In this document: positions 1 to 11,961 of the stretch, piece by piece
Position numbering within the stretch: position 1 is the first letter of the stretch
How the letters are laid out: every line of letters starts with the position of its first letter
Source: Brevibacterium gallinarum
GTDB taxonomy: Bacteria; Actinomycetota; Actinomycetes; Actinomycetales; Brevibacteriaceae
Reading direction: 5' to 3'
Length of the DNA stretch: 64,000 nt
NCBI RefSeq assembly: GCF_014836885.1
Contig: NZ_JACSPY010000014.1
Span: 1 to 64,000 of the forward strand
Notes under the pieces: model-generated
Database searches by the model: none
What the model saw: the letters and a program-made list of their open reading frames with translations, nothing else
Told to the model about the DNA's origin: nothing
Translations under genes and position numbers: made by a program

Positions 1-128
1 TGCTTCAACCAGAAACAAAAAATTCTGGCATCACAAAAACAAACAAACACGCTATTGAGTTCTCAAAGAACAGACGCCCTCCGCAGCTACTAAAGCCGTT
101 TTCGCTTTGTTCACCGCGGCGCGATCGG
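1..128 (-). other. 5' leader of an rRNA operon (16S lies left of the window)
   Basis: Read on the minus strand, 51-72 carries the block TTCTTTGAGAACTCAATAGC. This is the conserved actinobacterial pre-16S leader element found shortly before the 16S gene. It is followed by a T-rich stretch and a further leader sequence down to base 1. Two promoter-like sequences lie upstream and no protein gene fits here. The same element can also occur before 23S in the internal spacer, but the promoters and the preceding protein gene argue for the start of an operon. The 16S gene itself is not in the window. Confidence 0.8.
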
Positions 129-134
129 TTATTA

Positions 135-164
135 ACTTTAGACTCACACTTCCGTGCTTTGCAA
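135..164 (-). promoter_or_regulatory. proximal rRNA promoter (P2)
   Basis: On the minus strand TTGCAA (159-164) is followed after 18 bases by TAAAGT (135-140). Transcription would start near 128 and run into the rRNA leader. The -35 and the spacing match a second copy further upstream, which supports the call. No transcript data are available. Confidence 0.6.
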
Positions 165-348
165 ATCGCTTTTCCGTGATCTGCGCCACACGCTTCTTCG
201 CTCTGGGTCCGCCGTGAACGACGGTCGTCGTGAAGATTCAGTGTCAGCTGTTCTCGACTGCCGTTCCAGTGGTAGCGAGGCATCCAGCGGTTCGTATGCG
301 ACCGGGATGGCCTGCTCTCTTCGGTGTTTCCGTCGAGCAACAGGTACT

Positions 349-378
349 AATCTACACAGGGTCTCCAGGGCTTTGCAA
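349..378 (-). promoter_or_regulatory. distal rRNA promoter (P1)
   Basis: On the minus strand TTGCAA (373-378) is followed after 18 bases by TAGATT (349-354). The first eight bases of the -35 block, TTGCAAAG, and the spacer length are the same as at the proximal promoter. Tandem promoters are common for rRNA operons. The region between the two promoters and up to 412 holds no gene I can support. Confidence 0.55.
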
Positions 379-412
379 CTCGAGGGCGCTGTGTTCTGGC
401 TCACCGCTGATT

Positions 413-1495
413 TCAAGCCGCAGAACGGGCCTCAGCACCCCCGAGGCGGCTGCCTCGGCGGGTGCCGAGGAACAGCACCACGGCACCTGCTCCGATGACG
501 ATCCAGCCGGAGACCCCCAGTGGGTTCGCGATGATCGGTTTCGACCAGGTCCCGTCGGCAGCGATGAGGATGCTGATCCCGGCCGCGGCGTTGAAGCCGC
601 CATGGCCGATCGCAGCCGGCCAGATCGAACCGGACGTCTCCCGCAGCCAGACGAATACTGCGCCCACGCAGATGCAGCCGATCATCATGATCGGGATCGT
701 GATCGGCGAACGCGTCTCGAAGTTGTGCCCGAGCAGCAGCACGGGTGCATGCCAGGCGCCCCAGATCGCACCGGAGACGACGATCATCGCAACGGTCCCC
801 ACACCTCGGCGGCGGAGCGCTGCCGTGAGGTATCCGCGCCATCCCAGCTCCTCGCCCAGGCCTAGCACCCCGTTGGGGACGAACGCTGCGATAACGACCT
901 GCACGATCTGCAGCAGCACGAAGAGCACCAGCGGCATCGCCAGGCCCGTCGCCTCGAGCTGCTCGCGCGCCGCCGTCATCTGCCAGTCCGGTTCGAAACC
1001 GCCGAGCAGCATCGCCACAAGGCCGGCGAGAATCGTGAGGACGAAGACGATGCCGATCGCCAGCATGCTGAACAGCAGCACCCGGAGAGCCGGGTGGAGA
1101 CGGCCGATGCGCCCGGCAGGGCTGCCGTCGGGCGTGCGCAGCGGCCCGGCGCCCAGCGCAGCGAACGTCTGCCGGAGGGGCACCTTCTCGACCACACGCA
1201 TGACGGCGAGGGCGCTGATCGCAGGCGTGAACATCATGAGCGACATGAGCAGGACAGGCACGATGGCGGCGATGACCGCCTCACCGGTGGGCGGGTTGTC
1301 GGGATCGGCGTTCATGAGCTGGCTGGCAGGGCTGCCGGTGCCGAAGAAGAGCTCGTAGTTCAGCCACAGCGGGAGCACGGCAAGCCAGGCGAGACCATAT
1401 GCCAGGAGGCAGAAGATGATGATGGCGCGCCAGGACCCGAAAGCCGGGTCTGCCGACGAGGCCCGGGGCGGGGATGCAGGCTGGGGAGTCGTCAC
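413..1495 (-). CDS. CPBP family intramembrane metalloprotease
   Basis: This 360-residue membrane protein has the three signature blocks of the CPBP/Abi (Rce1-like) protease family: EELGWRG at about 215-221, GAWHAP at about 246-251 and HGGFN at about 298-302. These supply the glutamates and histidines of the intramembrane active site. Seven or eight hydrophobic segments surround them. Family members cleave prenylated or membrane peptides and often act in bacteriocin immunity; the substrate here is unknown. The gene stands alone, points toward the rRNA promoters and has no clear terminator before them. The start at 1495 leaves a short polar N-terminus before the first membrane segment. Confidence 0.85.
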   Translation of the reverse strand: MTTPQPASPPRASSADPAFGSWRAIIIFCLLAYGLAWLAVLPLWLNYELFFGTGSPASQLMNADPDNPPTGEAVIAAIVPVLLMSLMMFTPAISALAVMRVVEKVPLRQTFAALGAGPLRTPDGSPAGRIGRLHPALRVLLFSMLAIGIVFVLTILAGLVAMLLGGFEPDWQMTAAREQLEATGLAMPLVLFVLLQIVQVVIAAFVPNGVLGLGEELGWRGYLTAALRRRGVGTVAMIVVSGAIWGAWHAPVLLLGHNFETRSPITIPIMMIGCICVGAVFVWLRETSGSIWPAAIGHGGFNAAAGISILIAADGTWSKPIIANPLGVSGWIVIGAGAVVLFLGTRRGSRLGGAEARSAA

Positions 1496-1655
1496 TGAAT
1501 CTCCTGTTCTCGATCGCTGTGTCCCTCAGCACACTATCGCTGTCTGACCGGGTTGGGAATCCAGCGCATCCAGCTCCCGGACATAGCCTTCCCGCAGATA
1601 CCCCGGCCCGGTTACGGTTCTTTTCACACCGGATGTGCGATTCGAAGGAGAACCT

Positions 1656-2666
1656 ATGCACCTGCCGACCACCCGCCTCATCACTGCCGCGGCAGCGGCC
1701 CTCGCCCTCGTCCTGACCGGCTGCGGTCAGGGCTCGGATTCCGGTTCTGGTTCGGGCTCCGGTGACGACGAGACCACGCGCGACCTGACGTTCGCCACCG
1801 GTGGCACAGCCGGTGTCTACTATCCGCTCGGCAGTGAGTTCAGCCGGCTCTTCGCCGAAGACGTCGACGGCCTCAGCGTCGTCGCTGTTGAGACCGATGG
1901 CTCTGTCGACAATCTCGGCCGGATCGCCAAGGGCGAAGCGCAGCTTGCGTTCTCTCAGACGAACACCGCCAACGACGCCCGGGATGCCACTGCGGAGTTC
2001 AGCGATCTGGACAAGGGCATCGACAACATCGGCTTCATCGGCCAGATCTACCCCGAGGCCGTCCATGTCATCACCCTGGCTGACAACGGGATCGAGAAGT
2101 TCGAAGATCTCAAGGGCAAGCGCATCGCGATCGGTGCGCCGGGCTCTGCGAACAAGGCGGTGGCCGGGCTGCTCTTCGAGGCCTACGGCATCGGCGAGGG
2201 CGACTACACGCCGTTCGAGGAGAGCTTCGCCGATGCACGGTCCAAGCTGCAGGACGGTCATGTCGATGCCTCCATCGAGATCATCGGCGTGCCGGCCGCC
2301 TCGCTGAGTGAGCTCGATGCCTCGGCAGATGTCCGGCTCATCCCCCTCGATGAGGACAAAGCCGAGGAGATCTCAGCTGACAACCATTACGAGGCCTACA
2401 CGATTCCCGGCGGTTCGTACGGATTCGCCGAAGACGACATCACCACCGTCGCCGTCTTCGCATCCATCGTCGCCTCGCTCAACCAGGTCAGTGATGGCGA
2501 CGCCTACGGGATCACGAAGACGATCTACGAACGCGCCGAGGACATCTCGCTGGCGCAGAAGCGGTTCATCAAGCTCGAGGATGCGCTCTTCGGCCGCGGG
2601 GACGTGCCATTGCACCCCGGCGCCAAGCGCTACTACGAAGAACAGGGCGTCGACACCGGCGAGTGA
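1656..2666 (+). CDS. TAXI family TRAP transporter solute-binding lipoprotein
   Basis: The product (336 residues) begins with a lipoprotein signal peptide whose lipobox is LTGC, with Cys23 as the lipid-bearing residue. A Gly/Ser/Asp linker follows, then a TAXI-type periplasmic binding fold starting at FATGGTAGVYYPLG. Such proteins capture small organic acids or amino acids outside the membrane and hand them to a fused DctQM permease. No permease gene is nearby, which is unusual because the two are normally adjacent. The ATG at 1656 was chosen over an upstream GTG at 1635 because GGAG at 1647-1650 sits five bases before it and the signal peptide starts there. Confidence 0.85.
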   Translation: MHLPTTRLITAAAAALALVLTGCGQGSDSGSGSGSGDDETTRDLTFATGGTAGVYYPLGSEFSRLFAEDVDGLSVVAVETDGSVDNLGRIAKGEAQLAFSQTNTANDARDATAEFSDLDKGIDNIGFIGQIYPEAVHVITLADNGIEKFEDLKGKRIAIGAPGSANKAVAGLLFEAYGIGEGDYTPFEESFADARSKLQDGHVDASIEIIGVPAASLSELDASADVRLIPLDEDKAEEISADNHYEAYTIPGGSYGFAEDDITTVAVFASIVASLNQVSDGDAYGITKTIYERAEDISLAQKRFIKLEDALFGRGDVPLHPGAKRYYEEQGVDTGE

Positions 2667-2683
2667 GCCGACGTGAATGCCGA

Positions 2684-2719
2684 ACAGAGCCGGAGTGCAG
2701 ATCCGCACTCCGGCCCTGT
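2684..2719. terminator. bidirectional terminator hairpin
   Basis: Arms 2684-2698 and 2705-2719 pair over 15 positions with one mismatch around a six-base loop. T-rich sequence (TTTGT) follows on the plus strand. It lies between the convergent binding-protein gene and tyrS and can serve both. Confidence 0.75.
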
Positions 2720-2736
2720 TTGTCGGGTGGGGACTG

Positions 2737-4023
2737 TCAGCGGGTGACGGACAGTGCCCCGAGGGTCTTCTTGCCGCGGCGCAGCAGCACGACGCCCCGG
2801 TTGCCGGCGTCGAGGACGTCATCGGTGGTGATCGTCTGTTCGCCGTCGGTGACCTTGACGTTGTTGACGTAGGCGCCGCCGTCCTTGATGGCACGGCGCG
2901 CCTCGCCCTTGGACTTGACGATGCCCGAGGCGGCGAAGGCGTCAGCGACCGGCATCCCGGCCGAGACCTCAGCGGCCGGCACCTGCGTGCCGGGCAGCTC
3001 GGCGGTCGCCGAGCCCAGGGTTCCCGGGTCGAGAGCTGCCAGTTCGCCGGAACCGAAGAGCGCCTCGGCGGCGGCGAAGACCTGCCGGGTCGTCTGCTCA
3101 CCGTGGACGAGAGTCGTGACGTCCTCGGCCAGGGCCCGCTGCGCGACCCGCTTGTGCGGGGCGGCTGCGAACTCCTCGCCGATCTGGCCGATCTCCTCAA
3201 GCGAGCGGAACGAGAAGACCTTGAGGAACTTCATGACATCGCGGTCATCGGCGTTGAGCCAGAACTGGCTGAACGCGTACGGGCTGGTGAGCTCGGGGTC
3301 GAGCCAGACGGTGCCCGATTCGGTCTTGCCGAACTTCGTGCCATCGGCCTTCGTCATGAGCGGGGTGGCCATCGCGTGGACGCTGACCCGCTCGACGCGG
3401 CGGATGAGGTCAGCGCCAGCGGTGAGGTTGCCCCACTGGTCGGAGCCGCCGTGCTGGAGCGTGATGCCGTAGCGGCGGTAGAGCTCGAGGAAGTCGTTGC
3501 CCTGCAGGATCTGGTAGGCGAACTCGGTGAACGAGATGCCGTGCTCGCTCTGCAGACGGGCGGCGACCGTCTCCTTGGCCAGCATCCGGTTGACCGAGAA
3601 GTGCTTGCCGATGTCGCGCAGGAAGTCGATCGTCGAGATCTCGCCGGTCCAGTCGAGGTTGTTGACCAGCTGGGCGGCATGCGGGCCCTCGACGTCGAGG
3701 AAGCGCTCGATCTGGGCGCGGATCTTCTCCACCCAGCCTTCGACGACATCGCGTTCGTTCAGCGTCCGCTCCCCCGACATCCGCGGATCGCCGATGAGGC
3801 CGGTGGCGCCGCCGACGAGGGCGTAGGGGTTGTGGCCGGCCAGCTGCAGCCGGCGGGCGAAGAGCAGCTGGACGAGGTTGCCCATGTGCAGGCTGGGTGC
3901 GGTCGGGTCGAAACCGATATAGAAGCTGACCGGACCGGCGTTCAGCGCCTGCTGCAGCGCCTCCTCATCGGTGGACAGCGCCACCAGGTCGCGGGTCTTC
4001 AGCTCACGGAAGATATCAGTCAC
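2737..4023 (-). CDS. tyrS: tyrosyl-tRNA synthetase
   Basis: Attaches tyrosine to tRNA-Tyr in the cytoplasm. The 428-residue length is normal for bacterial TyrRS. The class I HIGH-like motif is PSLHMGN (about 43-49), the KMSKS-like motif is KFGKT (about 230-234), and the tyrosine-binding QILQGNDF and GGSDQWGN blocks lie between them. An S4 RNA-binding domain occupies the last 70 or so residues. I looked for a T-box leader in the 104 bases upstream and saw none. In related genomes tyrS often lies between argH and an rRNA operon, as here, apart from the pabAB gene between. Confidence 0.97.
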   Translation of the reverse strand: MTDIFRELKTRDLVALSTDEEALQQALNAGPVSFYIGFDPTAPSLHMGNLVQLLFARRLQLAGHNPYALVGGATGLIGDPRMSGERTLNERDVVEGWVEKIRAQIERFLDVEGPHAAQLVNNLDWTGEISTIDFLRDIGKHFSVNRMLAKETVAARLQSEHGISFTEFAYQILQGNDFLELYRRYGITLQHGGSDQWGNLTAGADLIRRVERVSVHAMATPLMTKADGTKFGKTESGTVWLDPELTSPYAFSQFWLNADDRDVMKFLKVFSFRSLEEIGQIGEEFAAAPHKRVAQRALAEDVTTLVHGEQTTRQVFAAAEALFGSGELAALDPGTLGSATAELPGTQVPAAEVSAGMPVADAFAASGIVKSKGEARRAIKDGGAYVNNVKVTDGEQTITTDDVLDAGNRGVVLLRRGKKTLGALSVTR

Positions 4024-4127
4024 GATTCACCTTTTCTCATCGGGTCTGCGCGGCGCCGGAATCCGTGGCAGTCACCGCGCTGGTGCCGGGCGGATTCTTC
4101 CCGGCAGCACCACAGTGCATATCTTAC

Positions 4128-6299
4128 TCAGACGCGCGGGACCGGCAGGGCAGGGTCCGCATCCCGTTCCGGGAACTGCGCCCCCAGCAGTCCCAACAGC
4201 GGCTCGGCCTTCACCGCAGTCTCCTCGAACTCCGCTGCCGGGTCGGACAGGGCGGTGATCGCACCGCCGACTCCGTAGCTGAAACCCTCGGCGGTGATGA
4301 CGAGGGTGCGGATGACCATCGACAGGTCGAGTGCCCCAGACAGTGAGAAGTAGCCGAGCGCCCCGGAGTAGATGCCGCGCGGTCCGGCCTCGAGCTCGTC
4401 GATGATCTCCATCGTCCGCAGCTTCGGCGCCCCGGTCATCGACCCGCCGGGGAAGCAGGCGCGCAGGCAGTCGACGATCCCGGCATCATCGGCCAGCTGG
4501 GAGCGCACGGTGCTGACCAGCTGATGAACGGTCGCGTAGCTTTCGACCTCCAGGAACTGCGGCACGTCGATGCTGCCGGGCACTGCCGTGTGTGTCAGGT
4601 CGTGGCGGACGAGGTCGACGATCATGAGGTTCTCCGCCCGCTCCTTCTCACTCGCCTGCAGCTCGGCGCGCATGAGCGTGTCAGTATGCGGGTCGGCCGT
4701 GCGCGGCCGGGTGCCCTTGATCGGCTTCGATGTCGCCTGCCGTTCAGTGCTGATTGCGAGGAACCGTTCGGGAGAGGTCGAGAGCACCCCGACCTCCCCG
4801 AAGCGCAGCAGGCCGGCCAGCGGGCTGCGGCTGGCCGAGCGCAGCCGCCGGTAGGTTTCGACGATCGGCAGCCGCACCTGACCGGTGATCTCGTTGGTCA
4901 GGCAGATCTCGTAGCTCTCCCCCGTCCAGATGAGCTCATGACAGCGGTCGATGAGCGCCTCGTAGGCAGCCCGGTCGTGGCGCAGCCTCAGCTCCCCGGT
5001 GACGGGCGGGCCGTGCGGCGGCAGCACCGGCCCCGAGGCGGTGAGCGCGCGGGCGGCGGCAGCGAACCATGCGTCAGTGCCGGTTTCGAGTTCTGGGGTG
5101 GTGAGTGCCAGCAGGTGGGCGGTGCCGGTGTGGTGGTCGATGATGATCGCGCGGTCGGCGAAGATGAGCTGCGCATCGGGCAGCGGTGAGGTGTGGGCGG
5201 TGCTGGCGCCGCATTCGGCTTTGAGCTCGTAGCCGAGGCTGCCGATCCAGCCGAGGGCGAACCCGCAGCCGGTCTCCGGCAGCTCGACTGCCGCACGCAT
5301 CGTCTGCATGCCGGCCTCTTCACCGGAGAGCCAGTCGAAGAACCCCGACTCGATCGTCTGCTCCCCCAACCGGCCGGTGACCGTCAGCGTGCCTGCGGGG
5401 ACGTCTGCGGTGACCCGGTGTGCCAGCGGTCCGGAGGCGTCGCCGAGAATGCTGAAGCGCCCATCGGGGTGGGCTGGGTCGCGGCTGTCGAGCCAGAAGG
5501 CATGCGTGCTGTCGGTGAAGAGACCGGTGAAGACGGCCTCAGCCGGGACGGTCAGCCGATGTGTCTGATGTGCCAGTCGCAGACCGGGCAGCGCGGCGAG
5601 CTCACCGGCGACCGGTGCACCGGAATCGTGTGCGGCCAGGCTGGCGGCTGCCGTGGGAGCCGGTGCGCGCTCGGCTGACGGCAAGGGATCCGAAACGCGG
5701 GCAGGCCGGTGGGTGGCGTTCCAGTCTGCAGCGAGCGCGAGGAAGTTCTCCAGCAGCTGCCGGCCGGCTGCGGTGGCGATGGATTCGGGGTGGAACTGCA
5801 CACTCCAGGCCGGTCTGCTGCGGTGCGTCAGCCCCATGATGGTGCCGTCCTCAGCACGGGCGGTGACGCTCAGGTGCGGGCCCGGGTCGGTGACGGCCAG
5901 GGAGTGGTAGCGGACCACTGCGGTCCCGGCGGGCAGACCTGCGAAGAGGCCGGTGCCTGTGTGCTCGAGCGTCGAGATGCGGCCGTGGCGGGGTTCGGCT
6001 GCCGGGCCGATCGTGCCGCCGTGGGCGAGTGCCAGAGCCTCGTGGCCGAGGCAGACGCCGAGCAGCGGGATCGGCACCTCGGCGAGCACGGCTGCGCTGA
6101 TGCCGATGTCGCCCGGCTTCTCCGGGGTGCCGGGTCCCGGTGAGATGACGACGGCGTCGTAGCCGGTGAGGGCGTCGAGTGCGGTGGGATCGCTGCGGTG
6201 GGAGATGACGGCAGGGGTGCTGCCGGCCAGCGTGGCGATGAGGTCGACGAGGTTGTAGGTGAAGGAATCATCGTGGTCGATGATGAGGATCCGGTTCAC
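4128..6299 (-). CDS. pabAB: aminodeoxychorismate synthase, fused glutaminase and synthase (PabA-PabB)
   Basis: Converts chorismate and glutamine to 4-amino-4-deoxychorismate for folate. Residues 1-190 are a class I glutamine amidotransferase with the Cys in GVCLGH (Cys83) and the His/Glu pair in QFHPES (His170, Glu172). Residues 250-710 are a chorismate-binding domain. The motif PIKGT at about 526-530 marks PabB; anthranilate synthase has PIAGT there, so a TrpE/TrpG fusion is less likely. The length of 723 residues fits fused PabAB proteins. No pabC lyase lies next to it. The gene is single and sits between tyrS and the arg operon. Confidence 0.9.
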   Translation of the reverse strand: MNRILIIDHDDSFTYNLVDLIATLAGSTPAVISHRSDPTALDALTGYDAVVISPGPGTPEKPGDIGISAAVLAEVPIPLLGVCLGHEALALAHGGTIGPAAEPRHGRISTLEHTGTGLFAGLPAGTAVVRYHSLAVTDPGPHLSVTARAEDGTIMGLTHRSRPAWSVQFHPESIATAAGRQLLENFLALAADWNATHRPARVSDPLPSAERAPAPTAAASLAAHDSGAPVAGELAALPGLRLAHQTHRLTVPAEAVFTGLFTDSTHAFWLDSRDPAHPDGRFSILGDASGPLAHRVTADVPAGTLTVTGRLGEQTIESGFFDWLSGEEAGMQTMRAAVELPETGCGFALGWIGSLGYELKAECGASTAHTSPLPDAQLIFADRAIIIDHHTGTAHLLALTTPELETGTDAWFAAAARALTASGPVLPPHGPPVTGELRLRHDRAAYEALIDRCHELIWTGESYEICLTNEITGQVRLPIVETYRRLRSASRSPLAGLLRFGEVGVLSTSPERFLAISTERQATSKPIKGTRPRTADPHTDTLMRAELQASEKERAENLMIVDLVRHDLTHTAVPGSIDVPQFLEVESYATVHQLVSTVRSQLADDAGIVDCLRACFPGGSMTGAPKLRTMEIIDELEAGPRGIYSGALGYFSLSGALDLSMVIRTLVITAEGFSYGVGGAITALSDPAAEFEETAVKAEPLLGLLGAQFPERDADPALPVPRV

Positions 6300-6392
6300 C
6301 GCTCACCTGCCGTCGGGGTTCGTGCCTGCCGGGCCGGTGCGGCCCGCAACTGAAGTAAAGCACATGCCGGTGCATGGGTGACCAGACGACGA

Positions 6393-6431
6393 CGCCCGCC
6401 GTCCCGCCCAGGACGGGCGGAGCGGCGGGCG
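6393..6431 (-). terminator. terminator of the arg operon
   Basis: Just past the argH stop, minus-strand sequence forms a strong GC hairpin: an outer nine-base-pair arm CGCCCGCCG/CGGCGGGCG and an inner paired stretch with a small bulge. There is no clear T-run. It ends the eight-gene arginine operon before pabAB. Confidence 0.6.
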
Positions 6432-6473
6432 ATCAGCGGAATCCAGCCTCAGTTCAGCGAAGCCGGATTCAGC

Positions 6474-9157
<2,684 letters not shown>

Positions 9158-9211
9158 GTCGGGACTCCTTTTCGGAAAGGTCGTTACTGTTCAGAATATG
9201 GGTCAGGGTCC

Positions 9212-9234
9212 GCCGGGTGCACCTGCACCCCGGC
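9212..9234 (-). promoter_or_regulatory. hairpin between argR and argG
   Basis: Arms 9212-9220 and 9225-9234 pair over nine positions with one bulge around an ACCT/AGGT loop. There is no T-run. It could slow transcription or mark an RNA processing site that changes argG-argH levels relative to the earlier genes. Function is unproven. Confidence 0.35.
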
Positions 9235-9251
9235 CGGCCCGCAGGTCTGGG

Positions 9252-9758
9252 TTATGCGTCGCCGGCCAGCTCGTGCAGCTTCTCGGCCAGGGCCTCCCCG
9301 CTGGTGGACTCGGCAGCGATGACGAGGACGGTGTCGTCGCCGGCGATCGTGCCGAGCACCTCGGGGATGACGGATCGGTCGAGCGCTGAGGCCAAGTACT
9401 GGGCGGCCCCGGGCGGGGTGCGCAGCACGACGAGCTGGCCCGAGCTGGTGGCGGTCACGAGCAGCTCTTCGAGCAGTCGCTGCAGCTTCGCGTCGAGCAG
9501 GTCGGTGGCCTGCGCGGACTGCAGGCTGCGGTCCCCTCCCTCGCCGGGCACCGCGTAGACGGAGCCCTTGGCGGTGCGCACCTTGACCGCGCCGAGATCG
9601 ACGAGGTCGCGTGACAGGGTCGCCTGCGTCACGGAGAAGCCGCGGCCGGTCAGCAGCCCGGCAAGCTCGGTCTGCGAGCGGATCGTCTCCGTGCGGATGA
9701 GCTCGATGATGAGCTGCTGGCGGGCGGCCTTGGTCGTCGGTGTCAGCTGTTCGCTCAT
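9252..9758 (-). CDS. argR: arginine repressor ArgR
   Basis: Hexameric transcription factor that binds ARG boxes when arginine is present. The 168-residue protein has an N-terminal winged helix (about residues 8-75, with SQTELAGLL and [10 protein letters not shown] as the recognition region). The C-terminal arginine-binding domain includes the [13 protein letters not shown] stretch. It lies inside the operon between argF and argG, as in other Actinobacteria, and overlaps argF by four bases. Its likely targets are the boxes ahead of argC and argJ. Confidence 0.95.
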   Translation of the reverse strand: MSEQLTPTTKAARQQLIIELIRTETIRSQTELAGLLTGRGFSVTQATLSRDLVDLGAVKVRTAKGSVYAVPGEGGDRSLQSAQATDLLDAKLQRLLEELLVTATSSGQLVVLRTPPGAAQYLASALDRSVIPEVLGTIAGDDTVLVIAAESTSGEALAEKLHELAGDA

Positions 9759-10723
9759 CCGCGTGCCTCCAGCCAGGCCATCAGCCCCATCTGGGCGTGC
9801 AGCCGGTTCTCGGCCTCATCGAAGACGACCGACTGCGGCCCGTCGATGACCTCGGCGGTGATCTCCTGGCCGCGGTAAGCCGGCAGGCAGTGCATGACGA
9901 GTGCGCCCTCAGCTGCGACATCGAGCAGTGCGGCGTTGACCTGGTAGGGCATGAACGGCGAATCGGCGCCGCCCCGGCCCTCAGCGTCCTGGCCCATCGA
10001 CACCCACGTGTCGGTCACCAGCACATCGGCGCCGGTGGCGGCCACCGCGGCGTCGTCGGTGATCTCAATCGACCCGCCGGTCTCGACGGCCAGGGCCTGC
10101 GCGCGCTGAACGATCGCGGCGGCCGGCTGGTGGCTGTCCGGTGCTGCGATGCGCACGTGCATGCCGGCATTGGCGCCGGCGAGCAGGTAGGAGTTGGCCA
10201 TGTTGTTCGCCCCGTCGCCGAAGTAGGCAAGCGTCGTGCCGGCCAGTCCCCCGGGTGCGTCGGTGGGCCGGTGTTCGCGGATGGTGAGCAGGTCGGCCAG
10301 CAGCTGGCACGGGTGGTAGTCATCGGACAGGGCGTTGATGACCGGCACCGAGGAGTTCGCGGCCATCTCTTCGAGGCCGACCTGCGCGTAGGTGCGCCAG
10401 ACGATCATCGAGACCATCCTCGACATCACCTGTGCGGTGTCGGCGATCGACTCCTTGTGCCCAAGCTGCGCCTCACCGGGGTTGATGATGAGCGGGCTGC
10501 CGCCGAGTGCTGCGATGCCTGCGGCGAAGGACACGCGGGTGCGGGTGGAGGTCTTGTCGAAGATGACGGCCACGGTCTTGCGTGCCGCGTCCGAGGCGGC
10601 GGCTCCCGGTCCGGCGAAGGGCACCTGGGTGCCGGGGTCGGCTTTGAGTTCGGCTGCCAGGTCGAGGACCTCGAGCAGTTCGGTGGGGCTGAGGTCGGTG
10701 TCGGTGAGGAAGTGTCGGGTCAT
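9755..10723 (-). CDS. argF: ornithine carbamoyltransferase
   Basis: Makes citrulline from ornithine and carbamoyl phosphate. The 322-residue protein has the carbamoyl phosphate motif STRTR at 59-63 and the ornithine-site motif HCLPA near the C-terminus. It overlaps both neighbours (argD upstream, argR downstream) by four bases, which points to tight translational coupling. Confidence 0.97.
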   Translation of the reverse strand: MTRHFLTDTDLSPTELLEVLDLAAELKADPGTQVPFAGPGAAASDAARKTVAVIFDKTSTRTRVSFAAGIAALGGSPLIINPGEAQLGHKESIADTAQVMSRMVSMIVWRTYAQVGLEEMAANSSVPVINALSDDYHPCQLLADLLTIREHRPTDAPGGLAGTTLAYFGDGANNMANSYLLAGANAGMHVRIAAPDSHQPAAAIVQRAQALAVETGGSIEITDDAAVAATGADVLVTDTWVSMGQDAEGRGGADSPFMPYQVNAALLDVAAEGALVMHCLPAYRGQEITAEVIDGPQSVVFDEAENRLHAQMGLMAWLEARG

Positions 10724-11961
10724 GACTGTGCCTTCACGGTCTCGGAGATGAGTGCTGGCAGAGCATCGAGGAAGTCCTGCAGCTGTGTCGGGGTGATGAT
10801 GAGCGGAGGTGCCAGGCGGATCCGGTCGGGGGTGACCGGGTTGATGATGAAACCGGCCTCCTGCGCGACTGCTGCAAGTGCGCCGGCGACCGGCAGCTCA
10901 CCGGCGACTGCCTGCTGCGGGTCGGTGATGGCGAAGGAGCGCAGCAGCCCTGCCCCGCGCGCCCCGGTGACACCGGGGACGGCGGAGAGCTGCTCGGCCA
11001 GCCAGTCGCCGGTCTCGCGGACATGGGCGAGAAGGCCGTCTGTCTCGATGGTGTCGAGCACGGCGAGTGCGGCCGCGGCGCTGACGGGGTTGCCCCCGAA
11101 GGTGGTGCCGTGCTGGCCGGCGGACAGCAGTGCACTGACCTGTTCACCGATGGTGATGAGCCCGCCGATCGGGATGCCGCCGGCCAGTCCCTTGGCCACG
11201 GTGATCGCATCGGGTGTGATGCCCTCGCCGATCTCCGGGTGCTGGAAGGCGAACCAGTGGCCGGTGCGGCCGATGCCGGTCTGCACCTCATCGAGAATCA
11301 TGAGCGCCCCGGCAGCGCTCGTCGCCTCGCGCACGGCTCTCAGGTAACCGTCCGGGTGCAGGCGCACGCCGCGCTCTCCTTGGATCGGTTCGATGATGAC
11401 GGCAGCGACCGTGTCGTCGACGGCGGCTCTCAGGGCGTCGATGTCACCGAAGGGCACATGGGTGACCTCGGGCATGAGCGGGGCGAAGGGTGCGCGGTAG
11501 GCTTCCTTGGCCGTCAGGGACAGGGCGCCGATGGTGCGGCCGTGGAAGGCGCCGTCGACGGCGATGATCTTCGACCGGCCCGGGCTGCCGGCAGCAGGGG
11601 CGTCCACCCGGCGGGCGAGCTTGATGGCGGCCTCATTGGCTTCGGTGCCGGAGTTGGCGAAGAACACCTGGGAGCCTGCCGGTGCTCCGGCGATCTCCAG
11701 CAGCTTCGACGCCAGGTTCAGCTGGGGGTCGGTGGTGAAGAAGTTCGAGACGTGGTCGATCGTCGACAGCTGGCCGGTCACCGCCTCGGTGATGGCCGGG
11801 TGGCCGTGGCCGAGGGTGTTGACGGCGATGCCGCCGAGCAGGTCGAGGTAGTCCTTGCCGGCATCGTCGGTGACGGTACAGCCGTGGGCTGCAACGAGCT
11901 TGGCCTTCGGGGTGCCGAAGACCGGCAGCATCGTCTGGGCGTAGTCGTCCTGCCAGCTCAT
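10720..11961 (-). CDS. argD: acetylornithine aminotransferase
   Basis: PLP enzyme of class III aminotransferases, converting N-acetylglutamate semialdehyde to N-acetylornithine. The 413-residue protein shows the [17 protein letters not shown] block, the [12 protein letters not shown] block with the PLP-contacting Asp, and the lysine in TVAKGLAGG that forms the Schiff base. In many bacteria ArgD also acts as succinyldiaminopimelate aminotransferase in lysine synthesis; that is possible here but not visible in the sequence. Four-base overlaps link it to argB and argF. Confidence 0.96.
   Translation of the reverse strand: MSWQDDYAQTMLPVFGTPKAKLVAAHGCTVTDDAGKDYLDLLGGIAVNTLGHGHPAITEAVTGQLSTIDHVSNFFTTDPQLNLASKLLEIAGAPAGSQVFFANSGTEANEAAIKLARRVDAPAAGSPGRSKIIAVDGAFHGRTIGALSLTAKEAYRAPFAPLMPEVTHVPFGDIDALRAAVDDTVAAVIIEPIQGERGVRLHPDGYLRAVREATSAAGALMILDEVQTGIGRTGHWFAFQHPEIGEGITPDAITVAKGLAGGIPIGGLITIGEQVSALLSAGQHGTTFGGNPVSAAAALAVLDTIETDGLLAHVRETGDWLAEQLSAVPGVTGARGAGLLRSFAITDPQQAVAGELPVAGALAAVAQEAGFIINPVTPDRIRLAPPLIITPTQLQDFLDALPALISETVKAQS

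Noticed and set aside
4024-4127. possible T-box leader before tyrS
   Set aside because: I could not find the conserved T-box core or a specifier stem; the few GC inverted repeats are too short.
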